IMG/VR virus record: IMGVR_UViG_3300022214_000010
Location: 1 to 43,877 of that record
From: a virus
Strand: one strand, 5' to 3'
Length of the DNA: 43,877 bases
Below, piece after piece: positions 18,915 to 30,900 of this stretch. The notes below the pieces were generated by a model. That model was not told the DNA's origin. It made no database searches and was given only the letters and a program-made list of their open reading frames with translations. Made by a program: the position numbers and the translations under genes. Within the stretch, counting starts at the first letter, position 1; each line of letters begins with the position of its first letter.

Positions 18915-21900
18915 CTAGGGCGCCGCGCGCTCCTCGAATCGCTTATTGAAGCCCATCATCGCCTGCCGGATGCGCCCCTGCAGCTGCTCGATCTGCTTGG
19001 TGCGCTGGTCGTCGGTAAGCCGGTCGTTCTTGCGGACCCGCCAGACCTCTTTGCGCAGGACGCCGATCTGACGCTCGACGGCCTGGGCTTCGGCGTACAT
19101 GGACCGCTCGCCGCGGAATTCGCTGGCGTAGGCGCGAGCCTTGTCCTGCTGGCCGCGCTCGAAGGCACGCTGGACCTCGAAGTGCGCCGTCTCCGCTGCG
19201 TTCAGGTTCTCGTAGAAGCGATGCGAGAGCTCGAAGTCCTTGGGCTGGTAGTAGAAGCGCCGCAGGAACGGAATGTCCCGGACCTCGGGCTCCGCCCCGA
19301 CTGCCTTGCCGTGCACGAACTCGGCCGTGCGCGCATAGAAGGCGCCGGCGCCGCCGAAGATCGAGCGCGTCCAGTGCTCGAGCATGTTCGGGGCAATGTC
19401 CAGGATCCCGGAGCGCACTTCATTTCCACCGGTTGCCTCGTTCAGCCAGGCCGTGACATCGACGTAGCCCTGCGGCGTGCCAGCGTAGTAGGTCGCGCTC
19501 TTCGCCTGCGGCGGCGCGGTGCGCGGGCGCTCTGGCACGATGCTGCGGTCGAACCAATTCCGGTTCGTCATGGCCTGCGCGAACGGATCGAAGAAGGTAG
19601 GACTGATCAGCTGCAGCGCGCCCAGCGCGCTCTCGGGGCTTTGTCCGAACGGGTTGAAGGCATTGATCATCGTCACGAGCATGTCGCCCGCGGCGTCGAG
19701 CGGCGTCTTCGCCCCCTGCATGACCGACATGGCATGCACGCCGGCGACGTAGAACACGTTGAAACCGAAGGGCAGCGGCACGGTAATCGCGTCTTCGCCG
19801 TCCGGCGTCATGAGGATGAAGTTGCGCTCCTTGATGGCGTCGTTGATGTTGTCGTAGACCTTGCGGCCGTCCGGCTCGGTCGCGCTTTCTCGGCGGTTCC
19901 ACCAATCGAACCCCATACCCAACAGGAACAGCATCAGCGCCAGGGCTTGAATCGCCCGGTGGTTCGCCACGGAGCGGAACAGCAGCGCCGAGCCCTGAAT
20001 GTTGGCGTTGAAGAACATGTAGTAGGCGCCGATCAGCGTGCCGGCATTGCCCTTGAGGTTGAAGTCCACGGTCACGTTGCGCGCGAGGAAGGCGGCGTCC
20101 TTCTCGTTCCACCCGGACTCGACCGCGTTCTTGAAGGTCGACAGGCGCAGCGCGTTTTCCACGGCGCCGTTGGCGTTGATGATGAGATTGGCGAAGAACT
20201 TTACGCCGGCGACTTTCGCCACACGATGCGCGCGCAGCCGCGTTTTCGTCAGCCCAGCGACGGCCTCGGGCATGATCCCGCTGTCGGCGAGCGTGGTCAG
20301 GAAGTCCTTGTGTTGGGTTTCCACGTCCTGCAGGCCGCGGTAGGCGACGTGCCCGCCGGCCTCGATGTAGCGCCTGTACCAGCGGTGCCAGTCGCCAGAG
20401 TCCGGCTTCAGTTGGCCCTTCGCGTGCAGCCCGGCGAATGCGCCCCAGAGCGCCCCAGGGACGTCCTTCGCCACCTTGAGCGCGAGGCCGGGATTCTGCT
20501 CCCCGGAAATGCGGATTACCGCCTGCTGGAAGTCGCGCATCAGGTTCGTGACTACGAATTCCGGGTTCGCCGCGGTTGCCATCAGCGCATAGAAGCGCGT
20601 GATAGTCCCGATCATCTGGGTGAATTCGCTCACTGGCTGGCCGCTCGTCTTGTATGCCTGGGCCATGCGCTCGTCGGCCATCATGATGATCACGCGCTCG
20701 CCGTTGACGGGGACGCTGATTGCGCGCCCGCCGTACTTGGCGTCGATCAGCACCGAGCGCGGCGCGTACTGGACTTGCCCGGTGTCCTGGTCGATATAGG
20801 GCTTCCACACGTGCTTCTGGATCCGCCACACGCCGGGATTCGGGGCGAATTCGACTTGGCGCAGGAGGGAGCGCAGCACCGCCGCGTTCTCACCTGCCGA
20901 GATAGTGCCTTTGGCCTGGGCGATGAGCGCCGGCAGGATGAACTCGGACTGCGCTTCGGTGAACCGGCCGAAGGCGGTGTTGATCAGCCGTCCCACCTGG
21001 TAGCCGCCGCCGACCTCGGTTTGCACGTGCTCATCCGTCGCCATTTCCTTGAGCGGCACGTAGTTCGGGTACTTTTGCTGCAGGAGCGCCACCGCTTCCA
21101 TTTTGGCGAGGCCCTTGTCGATCATGACGTCTTCGCGGAATCGGCTGATGCGATTGGCGAGGGCGCCGATCTGCTCCATGGCGGCGAAGCGCGCGCCCAG
21201 CCGATCGCGTAGCCCCTGCATCATCTGCGCCGCGCGCTCGGTGGTGATACCCGACCCGGCCTTGTTGTCCGGGTTGATGGACTCGATCGCCGCATTGCGC
21301 TCGGGGGCGTGGCGCGCGTACAGGTAGTCGCCAACGTCTCTGAGAGTGAAGCGATTGGCCTTCATCAGGTCGATGATCGGCTCGCTGTGGTCGTGGTCGA
21401 AGTCGGCGATCTTGCCGGCCGCGCGCGGATGCGCGATGCGCGCCTCGCGGTGAGCCTTGGCCGACTCGGGGATCGCGCCCACTTGCGCCGCGATCGTGCG
21501 CTCGTAGAGCTCGGGCAGGAGCAACCTGTTCTGGAAGTAGATCACGGCGCGACGCAGGTACGAATCGGCTTTGGGCGCCACCCAATCCCGATCGAACAGA
21601 GACGAATCGGGCACCGGGAGATTGCGGGGCTTGATCACGTTCAACTCCAGCCCTTCCCGGTTGAACATGCGATTGACTTCGTTCAGGCTCGCAGCCTGGT
21701 CGCGACGGAACTGCCCCCGGGCGAACATGTTCTCGTTCGTGCCGTTAGCCAGGTACACGTCCCAGATCCCGGCGTTACCACGCTTCACGGCCATGCCGAG
21801 CAGCCGGCCATCCTTGACCCCGTAGACCTCGCGCACGCCCACCGGCTCGCGTAGGGAGAAGCGCGTGCGGCGCGCAGCGCGGGCCAGGTGCGCGGCGTAG

Positions 21901-24900
21901 GCGTCCCGGGCGGCCTCGATCAGCTGCTCGTCGCTGCCCGCCCTCCCGCTTGGCGTCCCCGATACGATGTGGCGCAGCCGGTCAGCCAACTCGGTCCGCG
22001 TTTCGATCTTCATGCCGGAAGGAACGTCGCCCATGAAGCGCCAGTAGGAATCCCGGAATTGCTCCTCCACCGTGCTGTAGTCCGCGGCGTCCTCGGCGTC
22101 CTGCTCGACCTCGAGCTCGCCTTCCAGTTGCTCCAAGGTGCTGGAGTAGCGAACGCGCAACTGGGCCAGCTCGGCGTCCAGGTCTTCGGCGTTCTTCTGG
22201 CCGCGCCGATAGGCCTGGTCGACGCGCCGGCCCAGCGCGCGCATCTGATCCGCCATGCGCGACACGTCGTCGCGCAGGCTGAACATCGGCAGGCCGCGCA
22301 GCGCCGCATCGCGCATGGCTGGGGTGATGTCGAAGCCGAGTTGCGTCATTACAACAACACTGGTAGGACGTGGGGACGGGCTCAATGTTTCAAGTTTGGC
22401 TAGCGCATCGCCGGCCAACTCTCTCGTTCTGTAAGAGCCATAGCTGGTGCCGTCAGCGTAGAACACATCAAAGTGAGAGGCGCGCGCTGTGCTGGGTCGA
22501 ATGTAATTACCTTGTGCTGTACGGATCTCGGCGATGCCGACTTCCACAACGCGCCCGCCGCCGACCTTCTTCAACACGTTGTTGGCGACGATGGGGACGA
22601 TCTTGTCGTAGAACTCGATCATGGCCTTCCCGCCGATGCGTAGCTCCTGCCGCAGCGTGCGTGCGCGCGTCATGCTCGGCGCGAGGCGTTCGGCCTCGGC
22701 CTTGGTCGGCGCGTCGCCAAGGTAAACACCATGACGGGTGACCTGGAAGTGCGACTGCGTAGCGTTCCTGTAGCGCGCCTCGGTAATCAGGGCGTCGGCC
22801 TCACCTTCGCCGGCGATGATCCGTTTGGCTAGATCCTCGCCCACCACGTCGGGCAGGAGGGCGGCGGTGTAGTAGCCAAGGTCAACTCGGCGGCCGCGCG
22901 TGTCCTTTCCGGTGATCCGATACTTCGACTGCCCATCGCCCGGGGGCTCGTAGCTCACCTCGCTGACGCGCGTGCCGATGCCATAGCGGTCATTCTGCTG
23001 ATCGCCGGTGGTCCACGCGACGCGCTCGAAGCCGTTCTCGGCGGCGTAGCGGATGACGCGCTTCAGCAATAGAGCGGTCCACTGTTCGGTCTTGCCGACG
23101 AAGGGGGCGCGCGGAATGGCAGTAGCATCAAAATGTGCGACAGCCTCCGCCCTGGTCGGCCTGGATCCGCCGATGCGAGCCCCATCCCCCTCCCGCACAA
23201 CGACAAACATGCCGTCACCACGTTGCTCTACATGATGGCCACTCGGCAACTGCCCACGGAACCCTCTCTTGCGCCCCTGCTCGGCCCAATCGCTTTGAAA
23301 CTCCTCGACGAACAGGACGCGCTTGCCCTCGGCGTCGGTGCGCTCGTCGAAGCGCACGTGGGCGAACAGGTTGAGCGTGTCGAAGTGCGGCGGGGTGAAC
23401 GCATCGGCGCGCGCGTATGGCGGCACCACGGATGGCGCCGCCGGTGGCGGTAACGTCAGCAAGAGCTCTCGATAGTTGCGTCCACCTGGAAGCGCCCACT
23501 TCTCATAGCGCGTTACCGACAAACCAACGAAGTTGTCGTCTCCATGCCACGCTGTAGTAGGCGCGATCTCCCGTAGCCGATCCACCGCTTGGCGCAGGGT
23601 GCCGCCAACACCTTCCACAGATACATTCGAGTCCGGCAGTGCCGCGTACGGCTCTTCGCCGAGCAAGTGTCGGCCAGGCTCATCCTCTCGACGTGGGACG
23701 CGATTCGGATCCGCGAGGTAGAAGGCGTCGTTGTTCCTGTCGATCACTCCCCACAGCTTGCCTTCCTCGTCGTACTCGACATCGAAGCCGTGGGCGTCGA
23801 GGGCAACCTGCAGGTTGTCGCGCTCACGCAGGAGGTTGCGCATCTCGTTTTCGTCAGTGATGCCAGCGGGCGTGATGTAGTTCGGCTCGCCAAGGATTCG
23901 TTCCTCGATCTGCACGCCGTGATCCGTGAGGAATTCCAGCACGTTGTCCTTGGGCAGAATCGTCGTCTCTTTATCGGCATCCAGGGCATCGAACCACTCA
24001 CGAAGGCCGGTCCACTCAATCTCGTCCGGCTTCACGCCCTTCTGCAGCAGGCCGCCGACGAACTTGCGCCACTCCGCGGTGGTGGCGCGCTTCGGCCCGA
24101 GCTCGCGCACCCGGTCCATCAGAGTCGAGCGCCAGATCGGTCTGGGCGCCGCAAGCTGCCATGCAGGCGAGCCGTTGTACGTGGTGTTGCCGCCGTTGAT
24201 CACGGCCAGCCTGCTCTGGCGCAGCATCATCAGAATGTCGCTTTCGCTCCACTCTTTCACGAAGCCGTTCTCGCGCAGCCACAGGCGCACCATGGCGACG
24301 AAGCGCTGCCACAGATTCGCCTCCTCGCCGCGCTCGGCCCGGTGCGCCAGCCACTCGCTCGCGGCGTGGATCTGGTGCTCGGGCTTTCGGAAATCGAAGT
24401 TGTAATTCCGCAGAGGGCCGGTCCGCGCTTCGGCTTGAATGTCGCCTGCGCGAGAGCGGTAGACGTCGAGCATGAAATCGACGTACTTCTCGCCGAGGAT
24501 CTGGTCCATGCCATAGTGCCCGACGAACTCGTGCAGGATGGTCGTACTGGCTTCGCCCGGTTGCAGGTTCGAGGCGACCAGGTAGACCTTGCCTTGCACC
24601 GGGCTCCAGGCGCCGCTCACCTTGGCGATCCCGCCGATCGCCATGAGCTCGTCGATCATGTGCTGCGGCAGCTGGTATGGATTGTCAACGTACTCGATGC
24701 GGCTGCGGAAGGCTTGAGCGATGGGGTTGCTCATCAACTCTTCCTGCACCTTCGGCACGGTCATGTCGCTCCAGCGACCGGACAGGCTGTAGAACGGCTG
24801 CAGCGCCGTCGAGCGCCCGCGCTCGGCGAACGAAGCGAGACTGGGCAGGCCTTGGGCCGATCCGACGTCTACGGGCGTGAAAGCGTCGAGCATTCTCACG

Positions 24901-27900
24901 TCCGCGCCAGCGAGCGCGCCGCCCACGTTGCTCACGGCGCGCTGTATTTCCGGGGAATAGGCCTCGCCCGGGAAGTACGCCACCGCCGCCGCTGGATTGT
25001 TGCGCCCCACCTGGCGCATCAGCTTGGCAAAGCCGCTCGTGAGCTCGTGCGTGCGCAGCTTCGACATTTCCTCCTTCGCCATGTAGTAGAAGGCGATCGG
25101 CCGATGCTGCGCATCCATGAGGAGCAGGCCGCTACGCTCTGGCTTGATACGGCCAAGGTACTCGCGCATGGCGCCGGGCGACTGCAGCGCGACGCCGCGG
25201 TCCTGCTCGAGCTTGACGACACGCTCGCGCACGGGGATTTCCTTCCCCTGCGCCACCACTTGAGGAAGCGGCTGCGTGCCCAGCCCCATTGCGTGGAAGT
25301 TCTGCCCCGCGATAATGATGTGGCCCTTGAATTCGATGCCCAGGTCGCGAGTCAGGCCGGCCGAGAGGCTGTCGTTCAGGAGCTCATCAGCGTTCGAAGG
25401 GCTCGCCAAGCCGCTCGGATGATTGTGGGCCAACCAGACCTTACGTACTTCCGGGGTCTGGTAAAGAGCAAGCCATACCTCGCGTGGATAGACGCTCGTT
25501 TGCGTGAGCGTGCCGGCGAACAGGTCGTAGTAGGCAATCGGCTCGTCGCGCTCGTTCAGGCCGAGCATGTGGAAGCGCTCGCGCGGCGACTTCACCAGCT
25601 GCGTGAACGCGCTGGCGGCGTCTACGTGGTCCCGAATTACTGTCGAGGGCAACCGGACGGATCCGGTGCGCTCGGATTCGACTACGATTTTTTCGAAGAG
25701 GACGCCCGGCGTACCCGGTACGGGGGTCTGGGAGAATAGGTCGAGTTGCGGCGTGGCCGCACCTTCGTCTCGATCCTTTCTTTGGGAAGCGGGTACTTCA
25801 CCCCCCAACGATACCATCGCCTCGAACTTCTTCGCGAGCGACGTCGACAGCGGCCCGCCCTTCGGCCCCTTACCGCCCTTGGTCTGCGCCCACTGCGTGA
25901 ACGCCTTGAAGGACATGGGGATGATGGAGTCCAGGCCGTCCCAGTTTGCCGCGTAGTTGCGCAAATAGCCCTCGCGCGCGTCGGCGAGGTCGCCGTAGCC
26001 GAGCATCACCTTGTGCTCATCGAAGCCGCCGACCACCTGGTTGACGACGAATACGAGCCCGCCGAAGTCGTCCCGCGTCCCCGGCTTCACGAACACGTCC
26101 AGGTGATCCTTGTCGAATCCGATCGTCCCCTTGATGTAGCCGTAGTGATCTTTCAGCGGCGGCCATTCCGGGCGGCGCTTCTCTCCTTCTGGCGTCTCGA
26201 TCGAGATATCGAGTTGGTGACCTTTAGGCCCGACGATCCAGTGGCCCTTCGAGTAGTTGCCAGCTTCGGCCTGCGCCTGACTCTCGGGCGTCTCGGCTTG
26301 CTTCGCGGCGTAGTCGACAGTGCGCTGGAACAGCTTGAGTTGCTGCGTCGGAACTTTCTGCTCGTCCACCGACTTCGGCGGCGCCGTGCCCTCGGGCGTC
26401 GTGAGTAGGGGCGGCTCGGGGCCGGTGAGCTTGGGCTGCGGGGCTTCGGTGGGCTTCGAGAACAGGTCGCCACCGCGCTCCGGTGGCTTCTCCTTCGCGA
26501 TCGTTCGCAGCCGCTCCCAGGGCTGCAGCTTGCCCGGCGCTGGGATGCCCTTCGGGTTGCGGTTTGCGTTGCGGATCAGGCTGACGCTCTTTGTGCGCTC
26601 CCACTTGACCTCGACGCTCTGCTCGCCACCAACTTTCTCGGCCTTGATGATTTCGCCCTTGTCGCCCTTTTCGTTCTCAACGCGATCGCCTACGGCAAAT
26701 TCAGTCGGCTTGGTGAGAGCCCGGCCTTCGTCCTCCGGCAGTTCGGCCTCGCCCCAGCTGCGTTCGTCGGCCTCGCGCTCGGCGATTTCGCTCTGCGACA
26801 ACTCACCCAGCAAGTCGGGTTGCGGCGCGCGCTCGGCCATGAGCGCCTGCATGTCGTCTCGCCACTTCTCGTAGGTAAAGCTATCGTCGTGCGCGTAGCT
26901 GGCGTGCGTGACCTCGCCGAAGTCCATCGCACGCGCATCGAGTAGCGGCTCAGACTCGGGGCCAGAACGCCCGTAAAGGAACGTGCGAATGTGGAATCGG
27001 GTTGGCGTGATCTTCTCGATCTTCCCGAACGTGCCTGACACATACGCGCTCGCGCCGTCCACCGTGTCCGCGATCACCGCGTGGATCTGCACGGTATCGC
27101 CGACGCTGAAAGTCTCCCTGTAGTCTTTCTCCTGCTGTCTCCAGTGTGCTTCGGCCTTGGCGCGATCATCGGCTTGCACTTGCGCTTTCGATTTGCCGGC
27201 GACGTACTTGCCCTTGGGCTGCTTGACCTTGGAGCGCTCATCGAACACGGCACGGCGCATTTGCGCGACTAGCTCTCGGCGTGAGGCGAGCACCCAGTCG
27301 TAGGTGCCCCGGATTGCGTTCTCTCCGGGGATCGGGCGCTCGGCAATGTTGCGCTCGACCTGCTCTATAACTCTCTCGGCAACGAGTAGCCAGCCATCGC
27401 CATAACGCTTCTTGATCCGCGCGACCCATTGCGCGCCATCCTCGTTGCCGTACGCCGCGCGCGCCTGCTCCGCAACGAGGCGCGTGCCGCGTCCGCCGCG
27501 CTCGGTCTTGACCTCGGGATCCTTGGTGTGCCCATCGAAAGCGATGGCCTTTGCTTCGTCGAACGACTGCGCCACGCCCTTGTTGCGCAACTGGCCCATG
27601 GAGCCGCTGACCACGACGTGCCACGGGCGCATGTCGGGCACCGGCTTGAGGATGATAGCGCGGCGCCCGTTGATGTCCGCGGCAAAGTAGTCCAGGTACT
27701 CGTTCCAGTTGACGTCTTCTGGCGTTTTAGCAACCGGCGCGCCCTCGTCGATCTCGCGCGGGCCGAACGCCTTGAGCCTGTTCTTGCGCGCCTCGACCGC
27801 AGCTTGGTCCACCGGCACATCACGCGCGTGCTCTGCGGCGTCGCGCGCCGTTTCCACGAGCTCCTTGGGCGCCGTCTTTATTGCCTGGTCGCTGAACAAC

Positions 27901-30900
27901 CAGGTCATGAATTCCGCCTTTTGGACACGGACGCGCGTGCCCCCGGGCGGATAGGTCCAGAGCGCGCCGTCGTCGTTCAGCTTCGCGTTCTTGTCGAAGG
28001 CCGCTATCAGCTTGGGCATGTCGCTGGCCGCGTGCTCGGCCACCGCATCGAAGTGCGGCCCGATCGCGCGCCCCTTGAGCTCGGTGCCATCGGGCAGCGT
28101 GAACGCAGCTACTTGAGCGGCTTCGCCTTCAGCGGCCTCACTGTCGACAATTTTGGTGACTTTGTAGCGCGGCGGCGGGCGTTGGCGAGTTTGGCGATCT
28201 CCATCACCTTCTTCATCTCGTTCGGTGTCATAGGGCTTCTCCAGTTCGCGGCGCAGGGCCACGATCAATTCTTCGTCGGGGGCTTCGGCGTACTGAATCG
28301 AGAACCGCTCGCGCGTGTCTTCGTCCAACTGGCTCATCAGATCAGTGATCACCATTTTCGAGGCATCCGCCGTCAGGCCGCGCTCGGCCAACTCCTCGGG
28401 CGGAATGTCGAATTGCAGCGGTATGTCGCCGGCAAGCGCCTCGGCTTCGTCGGCTAGTTCCCGGTCTGGATCCTCTGACAGTTCGGCCTTGGCGCGCTCG
28501 TCTGCGGCGAGCGCCCGATCGCTGCGCTGCATCGACCAATGCTTGGGAACGACCGTGTTGTTCGGCCCGATCTCGTCCCTGATGCGCTCGGCGATCACGG
28601 TCAGATCGCCGCGCTCCTCCTCGTTGAGATAGCCCATTTCGTAGAGCTTCTCGGCCATGCCGTCGAGGGACTCGCCTTCGGCATTGAACAAGGCGCCGAG
28701 AAAGGGGATTTTCGGGTTCGACCCCTTGGTGTCCCCGGTGATGTCGAGGCGCTCGATCGGCCCGATGCCGCCCAGCTTGATGACCGCCGACACGATGCTG
28801 TCAGTGTCGGTGTTGACCTGCGCGCGCCGCGCGCGGGCCTCGCGCATCTTGCGCAGCGCCTCCTCGGTCGGGGGCTTCTTGGGCTTTTTCACCAGGTCGA
28901 TGAGCTGCTGGCGCAGTGGTGCGCGATCTGGATCGTTGACGGCCAGGCGCCCCATCTGATCGAGCACGGCCTTGACCTCGGCTGCCGCCTCGTCGTCGAT
29001 CGCTTTCCAGAGCCGGCCCAGCGCGCGCCCATCGTTGAGCTCTACGGTATCGGCGTCGACCAGCTTGCCGTCCTTGCCTACGTAAAAGCTGGACACTATG
29101 CCGCTCGGGCTGCGTTTCTCGAGCATCACGGCGCCGCCCGCGCTCTTGACCCTCGAAACCCGGTACTTGGAGCCCTTCTCTGGTCCTGCACGGAACCCAT
29201 TTGGCAGCTCGGCGCCAGGCTCACTCGGCGTCGGCGTGACGGCCTGCGGCGGACGAACTGCCTCCGGCGAAACATCACTCGGCGGCGCAACGGCGGCTGA
29301 ACGAGAACCAGGAGGAGGAGAAGGTTCAACGGCAGCCGCCGCCGGCCGCCTTTCAGGAGCGGGCTTGCGGCCCACTGTTTTTCTGGTCATGCCCAGGAGC
29401 GCTTTGGCGTCCTCACCGAGCGATGCGAATTCCGTCAACGGTACTTCCTGCCCATCGGCAAGGCGCGCGGTGCCAATTTCCTGCCCAGGCCCTGTGATCT
29501 GGACCTCGTAGCCGACACCGTTGACGGTCCATTCGGCGTTCGCCTCGGGCTTCTTGACGGGCTCGGCGCGATCGGCCTCGACCAGATCGCCCTCGTCGGT
29601 TTCCCACACCCCGCGCACCGGTTTTCCCTGTTCGGCGCGCGCGCGCACGGGGGTGCCGTCCTCGAGGCGGTGCGTGGCTGGGCCGCGCGCCTCACGCTGC
29701 GCCACGGCGGCCTTGGCGGCGGCCTCGGTCACCTGTTTGAACTGTTCCACCCCTTCCCGGAACTTCTGCAGGATCGCGGCTTGCTGCTCCGCCGCATCTG
29801 CCTCACGGCCGCGCAGCGCGCGCACCGCGCCAGCCTGCGCGCCCGCGGCGAGCGGCGTGCTGGTGATGGTGAGCAGGAGCTCCTCGGCGTACTCGTCCCA
29901 GGTCATTTCCGGACGCACGCTCACTTTGTCGACGGCATTCTGCAGGCCGGTGGCCAGGAGCTCCTGGCCGACCTCCTTGGACAGGAAGTTGAGGAACCAT
30001 TGCAGGGTGCCCTTCCCGGCGCCGGCGAACAGCTGCTTGACCGGGGCGTACTCGGTCCCGCCCTCGATGACGGCATGCAGCATGGCGTAGACGCCAGCCT
30101 GGCCGGGAGACAGCCCCTCTTCCCGGCCCTCGCCGTACGCGATCGCGCCTGTCTCAGCCGACATCAAACCGATGACCGCCAGCGGCGAGCGCGTGATCAG
30201 CCCGGCGCCCAGCGCCGGCCCCATGATTGCGAGGCTCTGGATCGCCATGCCCACGGACTGGGCGCCCAAGCCCGGCCGCAGATCCTTGGTGAGCTCTTTC
30301 TCGCGCTCCTCGCCCATCTTGACCAGGGTGCGACCCAAGGTCGCCATCTGCTCGCGTTCCTGATCCGTCAGGTCCGGTGTCAGCGGCCCTTCGGCGCCCT
30401 GCTCGGGCGTTTCTGCCCGGTAAATGGGGGCTTCGGCCATCCCCATCATGACGCCGCCCAGCATCTTCCGGTACAGGGGGTCGATCCCCTTCACGCTGGC
30501 TTCCACGTTGCGCCAGAAGTCGCTCATGGCGACGTCGCGCGCGCGCTGCGCCTCGCCCTGCACCCTGCGCTCGACCTCGCTCAGCGCGTTGGCCGGAAGC
30601 TGCTGGCGTTCCAGATTGGCGATCTGGGCTTCTGGATACGGGCGCGGTCGGCCTTCCCGGTCGGCCTCGATGTTCGCGATGCGCATCCGAGAGGATTCAA
30701 CCCGCAGGCCAGGCTCGGCGGCGCTGCCCAATGCCCCGGCGCGCTGCCGCGCGATCACGTCGCGCTGGGTCTGGTTCAGACCATCTTGCGCTGCATCAAT
30801 CCTCTGTTGCTGGCGCCTGCGGTCCTCGGGTCCGCTTGGGCGCAGGAGGTTCGACACCCAGTCGATTCCACGGTCAACTGCAGACTTGACTGAATCGAGC

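Noticed and set aside
19182-21212. 676-codon plus-strand frame opposite the giant gene
   Set aside because: Antisense shadow of a high-GC reading frame; composition rich in Val/His/Arg/Leu without domain pattern and no ribosome site; the same applies to the frames at 23589-25739 and 29670-30893.
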